64,000 bases of DNA from Caldimonas brevitalea (GCF_001017435.1 NZ_CP011371.1:5332001-5396000), one strand, 5' to 3'; counted from the first letter of the stretch, positions 48,928-58,138 are shown. Program-made: numbers and translations. Notes: generated by a model not told the origin, from the sequence alone.

Positions 48928-49146
48928 TCAGAGCGTGGCGATGGAGACCTCGGTGGACTTGACCAGCGCGATCACTTCCTTGCCCACCGTCAGGCCCAGC
49001 TCCTTCACGGAGCGGGTGGTGATGACGGACGTGACGATCAGGCCACTCGGGGTTTCGACGTCGATCTCCGACACCACCGGCCCTTCGATCACTTCCTTGA
49101 CCTTGCCACGGAACTGGTTGCGCACGTTGATCGCGGTGATGCTCAT
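48928..49146 (-). CDS. Molbindin-like TOBE domain protein
   Basis: 72 residues, a single TOBE domain (SITAINVRNQFRGKVKEV, then VVSEIDVETPSGLIVTSVI, and LGLTVGKEVIALVKSTEV), the pattern of Mop/molbindin proteins that store molybdate. It could also bind tungstate. Possibly relevant to MsrP or other molybdoenzymes in the cell. Located 30 nt upstream of the RBBP9-type hydrolase, on the same strand. AGGAGAAG precedes the ATG at 49146. Confidence 0.9.
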   Translation of the reverse strand: MSITAINVRNQFRGKVKEVIEGPVVSEIDVETPSGLIVTSVITTRSVKELGLTVGKEVIALVKSTEVSIATL

Positions 49147-49439
49147 GAAATCTTCTCCTGTGTAGCGGACGGGGGGGCTGGACGCCGCGGAGCCAGTCAG
49201 CCCGCAGCGCAAGAGCCGCAACGGTAGCCAAGCGCCGACGCTTTCCGAACGAACGAATTCGGCACAACACATGCAGAAAGCGCATGAGAAACACCGCAAG
49301 GCGCCGGCCGATACCACCGCTCACGCTGACGACTCTGGGCGCATATACAAAGCCGAAAACAAACGTTGGCGCCCCCGGGTCGGGACCTTAAGGTGGCCCC
49401 TCCTCCAACAGAGCCGCCTCCTTTGGGCCCCTGCCTGCC

Positions 49440-50588
<1,149 letters not shown>

Positions 50589-50922
50589 GGACGGGCGGCG
50601 AAAGCACCCCTCCCTGCTGTCACCGTCTTGCCTCACCACGGCGGCGGCCCGCACGGGTCGCGCCTTTCTCGTCCGCAGCAGCTGCGGCGCCGACCTTCGT
50701 GGCGGCGTGCCCGCCCCCACCCCGCTTCACCCTCCCCGAGATCCCCCGTATCCGGTGCACCGGACGGCTTGTGCTGCGCCGCAGACATCGCCTTGCACTG
50801 CCCTCTGCTACAGGCGCAAAACTCATAAGCTCATGCTGAAATCGCGCTTGACGAGGGAGACGAATCAATCGCAGTTGCGTTGCCCTTCGACAGTCCCCAA
50901 CCCGAGTTCCCAGGAGCCCCTT
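50589..50922. other. Intergenic region upstream of the Met/Cys-rich gene
   Basis: 334 bp with no gene I can support. GC-rich up to about 50810, then more mixed. It must hold the promoter of the Met/Cys-rich gene unless that is read from the activator gene; no strong -35/-10 pair is obvious. Confidence 0.45.
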
Positions 50923-51378
50923 ATGAAAGCGTCGATGCAAATGCCGATGAACGAGATGAACCCGATGGCCAGCATGCCGATGATGATGCCGATGGGCATG
51001 ATGAGCCCGATGATGAGCCACATGAGCTGCGAGATGACCGAGGAGGGTTTGAGCTGCACGATGACGCCGGTCGAAGGCATGTCGATGGAGATGATGCGCG
51101 ACTGCTGCGAGATGATGAACTCGATGGCCGAGCGTGGCATGCCTTGCACGATGAGCTGCAACGGCATGCCGATGATGATGGTGTGCGGCATGCCGGTGAT
51201 GCCGGAGATGCGCATGGAGATGACGGACGACGGCATGCGTTGCACGATGATGGCCAGCGACGGCATGCCGATGGAGATGATGTCGATGTGCTGCGACATG
51301 ATGACCCGCATGATGTCGTGCGGCATGTCGATGACGATGATGTGCGGCAGCATGCCCTTGATGGTCTGCACGCACTGA
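50923..51378 (+). CDS. Methionine/cysteine-rich protein, unknown family
   Basis: 151 residues, of which 54 are Met and 13 are Cys (44%). It is built from two related units, about residues 36-90 and 98-150; compare EGMSMEMMRDCCEMMNSM with DGMPMEMMSMCCDMMTRM. MxM, MxxM and CC/CxxM patterns run through the chain, which suits binding of copper(I) or silver, or a sulfur store. There is no signal peptide or membrane helix, so it appears cytoplasmic. AGGAG precedes the ATG at 50923 by 6 nt, and a strong double hairpin follows, so this is a real gene. I do not recognise a family. It lies among sulfur-acquisition genes. Confidence 0.85.
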   Translation: MKASMQMPMNEMNPMASMPMMMPMGMMSPMMSHMSCEMTEEGLSCTMTPVEGMSMEMMRDCCEMMNSMAERGMPCTMSCNGMPMMMVCGMPVMPEMRMEMTDDGMRCTMMASDGMPMEMMSMCCDMMTRMMSCGMSMTMMCGSMPLMVCTH

Positions 51379-51396
51379 ATCTCGTGCCTCCGACCG

Positions 51397-51419
51397 CGTG
51401 GCCGGCGCCGTCGGCCACG
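51397..51419 (+). terminator. First hairpin after the Met/Cys-rich gene
   Basis: CGTGGCCG and CGGCCACG pair perfectly over a 7-nt loop, 18 nt after the stop codon. No T-run follows, but the next hairpin lies only 4 nt further on. Confidence 0.6.
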
Positions 51420-51423
51420 TCGC

Positions 51424-51451
51424 AACGCCGGGCTTGCCGCCCGGCGTTTTT
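51424..51451 (+). terminator. Rho-independent terminator of the Met/Cys-rich gene
   Basis: AACGCCGGGC and GCCCGGCGTT pair perfectly around TTGCC and end in TTTTT, a good intrinsic terminator. Confidence 0.88.
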
Positions 51452-51511
51452 CATGGCGCGGCGGGTGTGATGTAGCCCGACCGCCTGCTCGACGTCGGAC
51501 CTGCCGGCCGG

Positions 51512-52234
51512 TCAGTCGCGCGACAGCGCGGCCAGCGGATGACGTGTTTGCGTCACCCAGAACGCCAGCACTTCGTCCGCCTGAAGGTTGCTGCAGCGCA
51601 CGCCGCCCGGCCCTTCAAATTGGACCGCTTCGCGCGGGCCCAGCAGGTGCACCGCCTCACCGACGGTAACCTCGAGTTCACCTTGCACCACCACCACGTT
51701 CAGGACCTGGGTCGCCTCCGCGTCGCCCAGCTCCACGCTCGCACCCGTGGCAAGGCGCAGCTCGTGGAACTCGGCGTGCAGGGGCCGGTGGTGTGCGAAC
51801 AAGGCCCGACGGTGGCCCGTGCCCCGCGCCAGCGGCCCCAAAGCCTCCGGGTCGACCGGGAGCACCAGGGCCTCCGGCTGGCGACGCGGCTGCAGGAACG
51901 ACGTCAGCGACACGTCGAGCGACGCGGCGATCAACCACAGCGTGCGCACGCTGGGCACGCTGCGGCCTTGCTCCAACTGGCCCAGCATCGCCCGTGAGAC
52001 GCCACTGGCACGCGCGAGACGCTCGAGCGACCAGCGCCGCTGACGCCGCAGCCGTTTGAGATGGTCGCCGACCAGCTGTGCCAGGCCGGCATCGGCGAGG
52101 TCGCGCGGGCCCAACCCCGGCGCTGTTTCGGAAGACGACGGCGACAGGCCGTCCGCGGACGTCACGCCTTGTTGTGCGGCCGCCGACACATCGGCCGGCC
52201 CGCTGCCGCCGCCCGGGTACGCTGGTTTGCGCAT
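51512..52234 (-). CDS. XRE-family regulator with cupin domain
   Basis: 240 residues. A low-complexity N-terminus of about 50 residues precedes a helix-turn-helix (about 58-110: WSLERLARASGVSRAMLGQLEQG) and a C-terminal cupin (about 150-225: VVQGELEVTVGEAVHLL). Same overall type as the regulator at 43263 but clearly a different protein. Target genes are not evident; the SsuA-like gene 446 bp away on the same strand is one candidate. The start could be later, because the first 45 residues look non-conserved. Confidence 0.8.
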   Translation of the reverse strand: MRKPAYPGGGSGPADVSAAAQQGVTSADGLSPSSSETAPGLGPRDLADAGLAQLVGDHLKRLRRQRRWSLERLARASGVSRAMLGQLEQGRSVPSVRTLWLIAASLDVSLTSFLQPRRQPEALVLPVDPEALGPLARGTGHRRALFAHHRPLHAEFHELRLATGASVELGDAEATQVLNVVVVQGELEVTVGEAVHLLGPREAVQFEGPGGVRCSNLQADEVLAFWVTQTRHPLAALSRD

Positions 52235-52246
52235 GTCTGGTGCGGG

Positions 52247-52477
52247 TCAACCGCGGCTCGCGCGGCGCAATCGTCCCCCGGCCCCGGCCGCCGCCGGGGC
52301 GAAGACCCATGGGCTGCAGGGCCACCCGCCGGGGCCCGCAGCCTGCGCCAGCAGCGCGGCAGCTCGGGCGGCCTGCTCGTAACGCCGGCGCAGCTGTTCG
52401 ATTTCGTGACGACGACGCGCGGTGAGGAGGCGCCGGCGGGCGGCGACGAAGTCGATGATGTGGGCACTGTGGGTCAT
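52247..52477 (-). CDS. Possible small hypothetical protein
   Basis: 76 residues. The first 45 (MTHSAHIIDFVAARRRLLTA, then RRRHEIEQLRRRYEQAARAAALL) look like a charged amphipathic helix of a real protein; the remainder is Gly/Ala/Pro-rich and could be GC-shadow. No ribosome binding site is visible. Lies between the XRE-cupin and SsuA-like genes. The rest of the gap from 52478 to 52679 shows nothing else. Confidence 0.35.
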   Translation of the reverse strand: MTHSAHIIDFVAARRRLLTARRRHEIEQLRRRYEQAARAAALLAQAAGPGGWPCSPWVFAPAAAGAGGRLRRASRG

Positions 52478-52679
52478 GGCAGCAGTGTGGTTGCGAGGAG
52501 AAGAAGCGCAGGCCAGGGACGGAAGACAAGATAGCGCGATGGCCCGCCGCACCGAACGACGCATTCCAGATATGGATAGCTGCCCGGCATGTGTGCGACT
52601 CCCGCAACCGTCTGGGCCCAACGCCGGCCGCGGCCTCTGCCTTTTCTCGCGCGGTACCGCCGTCGCTGCGCCTGCACGC

Positions 52680-53813
52680 TCAGGCGCCTGCAACTCGGCC
52701 GTCGGCCTGGTAAACCGGCCAGTAGGTCTCCAGCCGCAGTTCCTTCAACGCCGCGCTGAGCGGACGGCTGTCGATCCAGCTGTCGACGTCGAATTTCGAG
52801 CGGATCAGCTTGAAACGTGCCGCCTGTTCGACCGCGTCCTTGTACCGGGCCACCAGGAACGGATCGAAGTTCGGGTTCAGTCTCACTCGCAGGGGCTCGC
52901 CAGCGTAGTCTTCCTTCCAGTGCTCGTAGGGGGTGCCGGCACGGGCCCACAGCCGCAGAACTTCTTCTCGGTGGGCCTCGTCGGACGCCCATCGTGCCGT
53001 CTTCACGGCCGCCTTGACCACTCGCGCCGTCGCCTCCGGGTAGCGCTGCGCGAAGGTGTCGGTCACCAGCACCGCGCTTTGCCGTGTGTACACCGGCGAC
53101 TGGCCCTTCGTGGTGTAGAGGATGCGGATACCGCCCTTGTCGCGCAGGCGCAGCAGGTCCTGCCCGCCGATGGCGGCGTCGACATCGTTGGTGCTCACCG
53201 CCGCGAGCGCGGACGCCGTGTCGAGGTTGACGAGGCGCAGGTCTTTTTCGCGCAAGCCGTGAGCCTCCAACAATCGCAGTGCCGGCAGATGGATGTTGGT
53301 GCCCTTGAACAGCGACACCCGCTGTCCCCGCAGATCGGCCAGCGTGCGCAGCGGCGAGCCCGACGGGACGGCCACGTAGAGGTTGGCCCGCACGCCGGTC
53401 GCCAGCACCAGCCGCGTCTTCAGCCCGCCGGCACGCCCGATGATGGACGGCAGGTCGCCCTGGAAGGCGAAATCGACCTGCTGGTTGGTGAGCGCCTCGT
53501 TGACGGCGGGGCCGGCGCCCTTGAACGAGTACCACTCGACCTTGATGCCGTCAGCCGCGAACTCCTGTTCGATCCACCCTTTGGCATGGGCGATCGCCAT
53601 CGAGCTGGCGGAAAACGACGGCGGGGTGCCGGTGAAGGCTTGCGCCACCGCGATGCGGATCGCGGCAGGCTGCTGTGCCGGTGCGCTGTGCGCCCGGCGT
53701 GCCGACCCCGCGGCCGCGAGCAAGGTGACGGCGCCGACGGTCTTGAGCAGGTGACGTCGGCCGTCGTCGAACTCATGGGGAGGTAGAGGTTGTTCTGTCG
53801 TGTCCATGCGCAT
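52680..53813 (-). CDS. SsuA/TauA-type sulfonate-binding periplasmic protein
   Basis: 377 residues. A twin-arginine-like signal (GRRHLLKTVGAVTLLAAAG) is followed by a type II periplasmic binding fold: IRIAVAQAFTGTP, DFAFQGDLPSIIG, VAVPSGSPLRTLADLRGQ and GGQDLLRLRDKGGIRILY. This is the aliphatic sulfonate/taurine-binding group. The gene is alone: no cognate permease or ATPase adjoins it, so it may use a transporter elsewhere, perhaps the one at the right edge. A good sigma-54 promoter match lies upstream at 53874-53889. The frame is open to 54455 but the start must lie at 53813 or 53807 to give the signal peptide. Confidence 0.82.
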   Translation of the reverse strand: MRMDTTEQPLPPHEFDDGRRHLLKTVGAVTLLAAAGSARRAHSAPAQQPAAIRIAVAQAFTGTPPSFSASSMAIAHAKGWIEQEFAADGIKVEWYSFKGAGPAVNEALTNQQVDFAFQGDLPSIIGRAGGLKTRLVLATGVRANLYVAVPSGSPLRTLADLRGQRVSLFKGTNIHLPALRLLEAHGLREKDLRLVNLDTASALAAVSTNDVDAAIGGQDLLRLRDKGGIRILYTTKGQSPVYTRQSAVLVTDTFAQRYPEATARVVKAAVKTARWASDEAHREEVLRLWARAGTPYEHWKEDYAGEPLRVRLNPNFDPFLVARYKDAVEQAARFKLIRSKFDVDSWIDSRPLSAALKELRLETYWPVYQADGRVAGA

Positions 53814-53873
53814 TGCCGTAGAGCGCGGCGTCCCGTCGAACCCCTTGGTTCGGCCTGCCGCGAGGGACCTCTT

Positions 53874-53889
53874 TGCAAGGCCTGTGCCG
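53874..53889 (-). promoter_or_regulatory. Sigma-54-type promoter of the SsuA-like gene
   Basis: Read on the minus strand, CGGCACAGGCCTTGCA matches the -24/-12 pattern TGGCACG-N4-TTGCA at all but two positions, with GG and GC 10 nt apart as required. The predicted start of transcription is about 50 nt before the SsuA-like start codon. Confidence 0.6.
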
Positions 53890-54036
53890 CTGACGGCCCC
53901 GTGCCACTGCAACGCGGCATAGGCCCCGCTGTTTCGAACCCAGCCCGGCTTGCTGCAGACCCAGCACCTCGGCACGCCCTGGCGGGTCCCCTGCGGAAAA
54001 GCCAGCAGCCACGACCGCCGCGAGCCCTTCTGGCGC

Positions 54037-54052
54037 TGGCATGTCCTTCGCA
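54037..54052 (+). promoter_or_regulatory. Possible sigma-54-type promoter of tauD
   Basis: TGGCATGTCCTTCGCA keeps the GG and GC at the 10-nt spacing of a -24/-12 promoter, with two mismatches to the consensus. It lies 44 nt before the tauD start codon. Weaker than the divergent site at 53874. Confidence 0.4.
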
Positions 54053-54095
54053 TCACGGCGGTCCCCACCCACTTCACCGCCCCACGGCTCCCGCC

Positions 54096-55106
54096 ATGAC
54101 CTACGACGCTGCAAGCTCCACCGCCGCCGCTCCCTCCCGCGAGACCCACACACCGCCCACCGCGCCGCACCTCGAGATCGTCCCCGTGGCCGGCCGCATC
54201 GGCGCCGAGATCCGCGGCATCCGCCTGGGAGCCGACCTCGACCCGACGACCCAGCACGCGATCCGGCAGGCGCTGTGGCGCCACAAGGTGCTGTTCTTCC
54301 GCCGCCAGCACCACCTCGACGACGCCCACCAGGAAGCCCTGACGGATGTGTTCGGCGGGGCGCCCGTGCCCCACCCCACCGTGCCGGTCAAGCCCGGCAG
54401 CCGGTACATCCTCGAACTCGATTCGCAGCACGGCGGGCGCGCCGACTCCTGGCACACCGACGTCACCTTCGAAGCGGCCTACCCCAAGGTGTCGATCCTG
54501 CGCGCCGTCACCGTCCCTGCCGCCGGCGGCGACACGACGTGGGCCAACACCGTGGCCGCCTACGAAGACCTCCCGGCGCCGCTACGCCAGCTCGCCGACA
54601 CCCTGTGGGCAGTGCACAGCAACGACTACGCCGCGCGGCGCCCACACGCCAGCGAGGCCGACCGCGAGCGGCACCGCACGGTGTTCGCGTCGACGGTGTA
54701 TGAGACCGAGCATCCGGTCGTGCAGGTGCACCCCGACAGCGGCGAGCGCGCGCTGATCCTCGGCCATTTCGTCAAGCAGTTCGTCGGCTTCAACCGCTTC
54801 GACAGCCAGCGCTTGTTCGAGATCTTTCAGGCCCACATCACCCGGCCCGAGAACACCGTGCGCTGGCGCTGGGCCGAAGGCGACGTGGCGGTCTGGGACA
54901 ACCGTGCGACCCAGCATTACGCGATCAACGACTACGGCGATCAACACCGGGTGGTGCGCCGCGTGACCGTCGACGGCGGCGTCGCCGTAGGCCTGGACGG
55001 CCGGCACAGCGTCACCCGCAGCAAGGTGACGCGCAGCAGCGACGTTGCCCTGGAGGGCGCTTCATCACGGCGAGCCGAGTCGACGACGGCCTCGCCCGTG
55101 GCGTGA
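54096..55106 (+). CDS. tauD: TauD/TfdA family alpha-ketoglutarate-dependent dioxygenase
   Basis: 336 residues. The iron ligands are the HxD pair H120/D122 in WHTDVTF and the distal H274 in TQHYAIND; the downstream Arg in HRVVRRVTV should bind alpha-ketoglutarate. Enzymes of this group cleave taurine or other sulfonates and sulfate esters, releasing sulfite or sulfate and an aldehyde; the actual substrate is open. N- and C-terminal extensions (about 25 and 35 residues) are low-complexity. Divergent from the SsuA-like binding protein, with which it probably works. Confidence 0.88.
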   Translation: MTYDAASSTAAAPSRETHTPPTAPHLEIVPVAGRIGAEIRGIRLGADLDPTTQHAIRQALWRHKVLFFRRQHHLDDAHQEALTDVFGGAPVPHPTVPVKPGSRYILELDSQHGGRADSWHTDVTFEAAYPKVSILRAVTVPAAGGDTTWANTVAAYEDLPAPLRQLADTLWAVHSNDYAARRPHASEADRERHRTVFASTVYETEHPVVQVHPDSGERALILGHFVKQFVGFNRFDSQRLFEIFQAHITRPENTVRWRWAEGDVAVWDNRATQHYAINDYGDQHRVVRRVTVDGGVAVGLDGRHSVTRSKVTRSSDVALEGASSRRAESTTASPVA

Positions 55107-55335
55107 GTCAGGCCGCCGGCTTGGCGCACGGCCCGGCGCTGTCTGCGATACCGAATCGCAGGAGCGGAGCGCTCAGGCGAATCGCCACGCAACACGCGCC
55201 GGCGGCGAGAATAGGCGCCATCGACGGCTGACAGGGACAGGCCTCTGCGCCGCGCCACGCCGCCCGTCCGGCGGCTGGCCCGGCCGCCTGTCTGCCTCGC
55301 ATTGTTGTTTGTGTTCCACGCGCCCTCCTGCCTGC

Positions 55336-55959
55336 ATGAAGCTCTACATCGCCCGCCACGGACAAACCGACCTCAACGCCCAGATGCGCTACCAGGGCAG
55401 CAGTGATTGGCCCCTCAACGACGAGGGGTTGCGGCAGGCACAGTTGCTGGCCGAGCGGTTGCCGGGCGATATCGATCACATCATTGCCTCACCCCTGCTG
55501 CGGGCCCAGCAGACGGCGCAGGCGGTGGCCGGCACACGGGGCCTGCCGGTCGTGACCATGCCGCAGTTCCGGGAACGCGATTACGGCTGCTTCGAAGCTT
55601 TGAACCGCGAAGACATCCTGGCCCGCTACGCCGAGCTGTGGCACGCCAAGATTGCGCAGCAATGGGATGCGGCGCCGCCCGGCGGCGAGACGGTGCGCGA
55701 GGTGGTGCAGCGGGTGGAGGCCGGGCTGGTCGAACTGCAGGCGCGGCTGCCGGGTGCGACGGTGCTGTTGGTCGCGCACGGCTTCGTGGCCCGCGCGGTT
55801 CATTTCTTGTTGACCCGGCTGCACGAGGCCGAGTTCTACCTCGAGCCGATGCTGGGCAACGCGGACTTCCTGCACTACCCGGAATTCGGGCATTGGCGGG
55901 GGCGACCAACGGGCAGCAGCAGCAGCAGCCCCGGCGAAGCCGTCGCCGAGGGCCTCTGA
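55336..55959 (+). CDS. Histidine phosphatase family protein (phosphoglycerate-mutase-like)
   Basis: 207 residues. The catalytic RHGQT motif is at residues 7-11 (IARHGQTDLN), the second His in VAHGFVARAVH, and PLLRAQQTAQAV supplies the phosphate pocket. Substrate range is broad in the family (sugar phosphates, alpha-ribazole phosphate). The ATG at 55336 is chosen because the RHG motif must be at the N-terminus; the frame is open further up. Confidence 0.9.
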   Translation: MKLYIARHGQTDLNAQMRYQGSSDWPLNDEGLRQAQLLAERLPGDIDHIIASPLLRAQQTAQAVAGTRGLPVVTMPQFRERDYGCFEALNREDILARYAELWHAKIAQQWDAAPPGGETVREVVQRVEAGLVELQARLPGATVLLVAHGFVARAVHFLLTRLHEAEFYLEPMLGNADFLHYPEFGHWRGRPTGSSSSSPGEAVAEGL

Positions 55960-55966
55960 CGTCGGC

Positions 55967-55985
55967 GGCCGGTCGCTGACCGGCC
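55967..55985. terminator. Hairpin between convergent genes
   Basis: GGCCGGTC and GACCGGCC pair perfectly over a 3-nt loop, just after the phosphatase stop codon. Followed by a C-rich stretch rather than T's. It could serve both convergent genes. The palindrome TGATGATCATCA lies nearby at 56000-56011. Confidence 0.45.
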
Positions 55986-56055
55986 CCCGGCCCCCTTCTT
56001 GATGATCATCAGGGCGATGACGGCCGCCACGTCCTGTGCGGCCGCCCTGACGTCA

Positions 56056-57687
56056 CTACTGCCGCTCGACCGCGCCGAGATCCAACCCGCTGCCCACCAC
56101 CAGCCGCTTGGCCAGTTCGGTGGGGTTCTGCATCTCGTAGGCGACCACATAGGCCTGCGCCGCCGCCGGGCCGGCCTGTGCGTTGTCGAGCACCGGGCTG
56201 CCGGCCAGCGGCCGCATCGTGGCCAGGTCGACCGGCGGGGTGGTACCGGTGATCAGATTGGCGGCGCCATTGAGCTTGCCGCCCACCGTGTGCCACGGGC
56301 CGGCGTCGCTCCAGCGCGCGTCGATCCAGTTGCGGCCCAGGTTCAGGATGCCGCCCGAGGCGATGCCGGGGGCGTTGTCCTGCTTCTCGCGCATGCGCGG
56401 GTACTTGATCGCCGGATCGAACATGAACACGTTGTTCCAGACCTCGGCCTTCTCTTCGGTGGTCGACAGCTGGAACAGCACCGCATAGTCGTCGCCGGTC
56501 ACGTGCACGGTGTTGTTGAAGAAGTACAGCGTGCCCTTGCGGTAGCTGGCTTCGTTGCCGGCATGGTCGCCGCCGTAGTGGATCGTCGTGCCGGTGCGGC
56601 CGTCCTTGACGATCTGGTTGCCATAGACCCAGCTGCTGCGGTAGGCCGGGTCGAGCTTGGCGGTCTCGGCGTAGTCTTCGGTCTCGACCAGGTCGATCGA
56701 GTGGGCACCGCCTTCGATGCGGTTATAGCGGATCACCGGTCCGACCGAGCGGTCCTTCAGCGCGTTGCCGAGCGCGCCGGGACGCATCGGACCATAGCGG
56801 TTGAACTCATAGACGACGTTGGCGCTCTGCACGTAGGTGGTGTGGATCAGGTAGCTGCCCGCCACGCCGTTGCCGTGCATGTAGTTGCCGGAGATGCGCA
56901 GGTTGCGCGTGACGCTGAACTCGCCCTTGCCCTGGTTCTGCCATTCGTCGCTCGAGCGGCTGAAGATGGCCTGGGTGCAGTCGGTGATCTCGTTGTCGGC
57001 GATCACGATGTTGTGGCCGCGCTCGACCCACACACAGGCGCCGAACTCGACATAGGGACGGCGCACGCCGGTCGAGTCGGTGAAGCTGTATTGCGGATGC
57101 GCGCCGCGGATCGACAGGCCGTCGATCTGGATGTACTTGGGGTAGGCCTCCCACAGCTGCGGCTGCAGGCGGTGGATGGTCACCACCGAATTCTGCTCGT
57201 ACAAGGGATGGGCGTACTTCAAGCCAGGCCGTGTCGTGGCGTCCTTGCCGTCGACGACCGGGCGTTCGCCGTTGGGGCCTCGCACGCCGCAAACCCGCAC
57301 TGGGGCGTCGGCGCGGCCTTCGGCGTTGAGCATGATCTTGCCGCGATAAGGGGTCGAACGATGAAAGATGCGGACGGTGTCGCCGGCGGCCAGACGCTCC
57401 CAGGGCACCTGGTCGAGCGAGGCGATCTGTCCGGCCCCGGGGCCGACCTGGTAGTCACGCCCCTTGCCGGAGGGTTCGCAGGGGGCGAGTGCCAACACTT
57501 CAGCCGGTGCAGCGTGTTGCCCCGGGTTGTCACTGGTGTCGCCACCGCTCCCACCACTATCAGTGCCGCCGCCGCTGCCGCCTCCACAGGCGACCAAGAG
57601 GGCGGTGGCGATGGGGACGAGGACCCATGACGTGAGGCGAGTTGACGGCCGTAGGCACGAGAAATGCGCCTTGGAAATGTTCTTCAT
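56056..57687 (-). CDS. Right-handed parallel beta-helix lipoprotein
   Basis: 543 residues. The N-terminus is a lipoprotein signal with the lipobox ALLVAC, followed by a Gly/Ser linker. The rest is a beta-helix of the pectate lyase/polysaccharide lyase type, with stacked short repeats such as GHNIVIADNEITDCTQAI, NLRISGNYMHGNG and EVWNNVFMF, and a C-terminal G-L-D-L-G-A-V-E end common in such proteins. It should sit on the outer membrane or periplasm and act on a polysaccharide. Stands alone between sulfur genes. The open frame continues far upstream to 60579 but the lipoprotein signal fixes the start at 57687. Confidence 0.85.
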   Translation of the reverse strand: MKNISKAHFSCLRPSTRLTSWVLVPIATALLVACGGGSGGGTDSGGSGGDTSDNPGQHAAPAEVLALAPCEPSGKGRDYQVGPGAGQIASLDQVPWERLAAGDTVRIFHRSTPYRGKIMLNAEGRADAPVRVCGVRGPNGERPVVDGKDATTRPGLKYAHPLYEQNSVVTIHRLQPQLWEAYPKYIQIDGLSIRGAHPQYSFTDSTGVRRPYVEFGACVWVERGHNIVIADNEITDCTQAIFSRSSDEWQNQGKGEFSVTRNLRISGNYMHGNGVAGSYLIHTTYVQSANVVYEFNRYGPMRPGALGNALKDRSVGPVIRYNRIEGGAHSIDLVETEDYAETAKLDPAYRSSWVYGNQIVKDGRTGTTIHYGGDHAGNEASYRKGTLYFFNNTVHVTGDDYAVLFQLSTTEEKAEVWNNVFMFDPAIKYPRMREKQDNAPGIASGGILNLGRNWIDARWSDAGPWHTVGGKLNGAANLITGTTPPVDLATMRPLAGSPVLDNAQAGPAAAQAYVVAYEMQNPTELAKRLVVGSGLDLGAVERQ

Positions 57688-58119
57688 ATTCGTTTCTTCG
57701 GCCTTCCCGCGTACGCATTGGCGTAGGGCCGCCTTTCCCTGCGCGGGACTGTAACACGTGCTTTCAGGGGTGCGGGCTGGCAAGGATGTCAGTGTGGGGG
57801 GGGAGGAGGGGGTGGGTGCGGTGATCGCACGGGGGGCGGGTTGGGGCGGCGTTGTGGTCGCCCCTGCGGGGCGAATAGAGCAGCGCCAACCGAAACAGCA
57901 GCAGCAGCAAGAAGCCGCGCCCGAGCCGCCCCACCTCAACACCCCTGCTGCAATCCCAACACCCACCCACCACCTGCTGACTTTCCAACACAACAGTTGG
58001 ATTCCCAACAACCAACACCGCCACCACCCCCTCCCCTCCCCTCCCCCAAAACCCAACCCCCCTGCCACTTCCAACCCCACCCCCCACCACCACCCCCTCC
58101 TGGCCCAACCCTTGCAGTC
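57688..58119. other. Compositionally extreme gap ahead of the GntR gene
   Basis: No gene is supported. Two parts: 57794-57850 carries G-runs on the plus strand (GGGGGGGG, GGGGG, GGGGGG and others); 57900-58110 is very rich in C and poor in G. From 57961 to 58080 I count 67 C and 7 G in 120 nt. At 58027-58047 the plus strand reads C5-T-C4-T-C4-T-C5, so the minus strand can form a short-loop G-quadruplex. Confidence 0.75.
58101..58116 (+). promoter_or_regulatory. Sigma-54-like match at the GntR start
   Basis: TGGCCCAACCCTTGCA fits the -24/-12 pattern with two mismatches and correct spacing. But the transcript would start about 5 nt before the ATG at 58132, which is too close for a normal leader, so this may be chance. 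Confidence 0.3.
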
Positions 58120-58138
58120 ATGGAACCTGCCATGACAA
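58111..58138 (+). promoter_or_regulatory. Imperfect palindrome at the GntR start, possible operator
   Basis: CTTGCAGTCATGG and CCATGACAAG face each other around AACCTG, an inverted repeat spanning both possible start codons of the GntR gene. GntR regulators often bind such TTGTCATG-type sites to control themselves. Confidence 0.45.

Noticed and set aside
50620-51375. 251-codon His-rich minus-strand frame opposite the Met/Cys-rich gene
   Set aside because: Met codons (ATG) read backwards give CAT, which codes for His, so the His-richness is an artefact of the sense gene.
55630-55650. TGGCACG followed by TTGC inside the phosphatase gene as a sigma-54 promoter
   Set aside because: The GG and GC elements are 12 nt apart instead of 10, and the site lies within a coding region.
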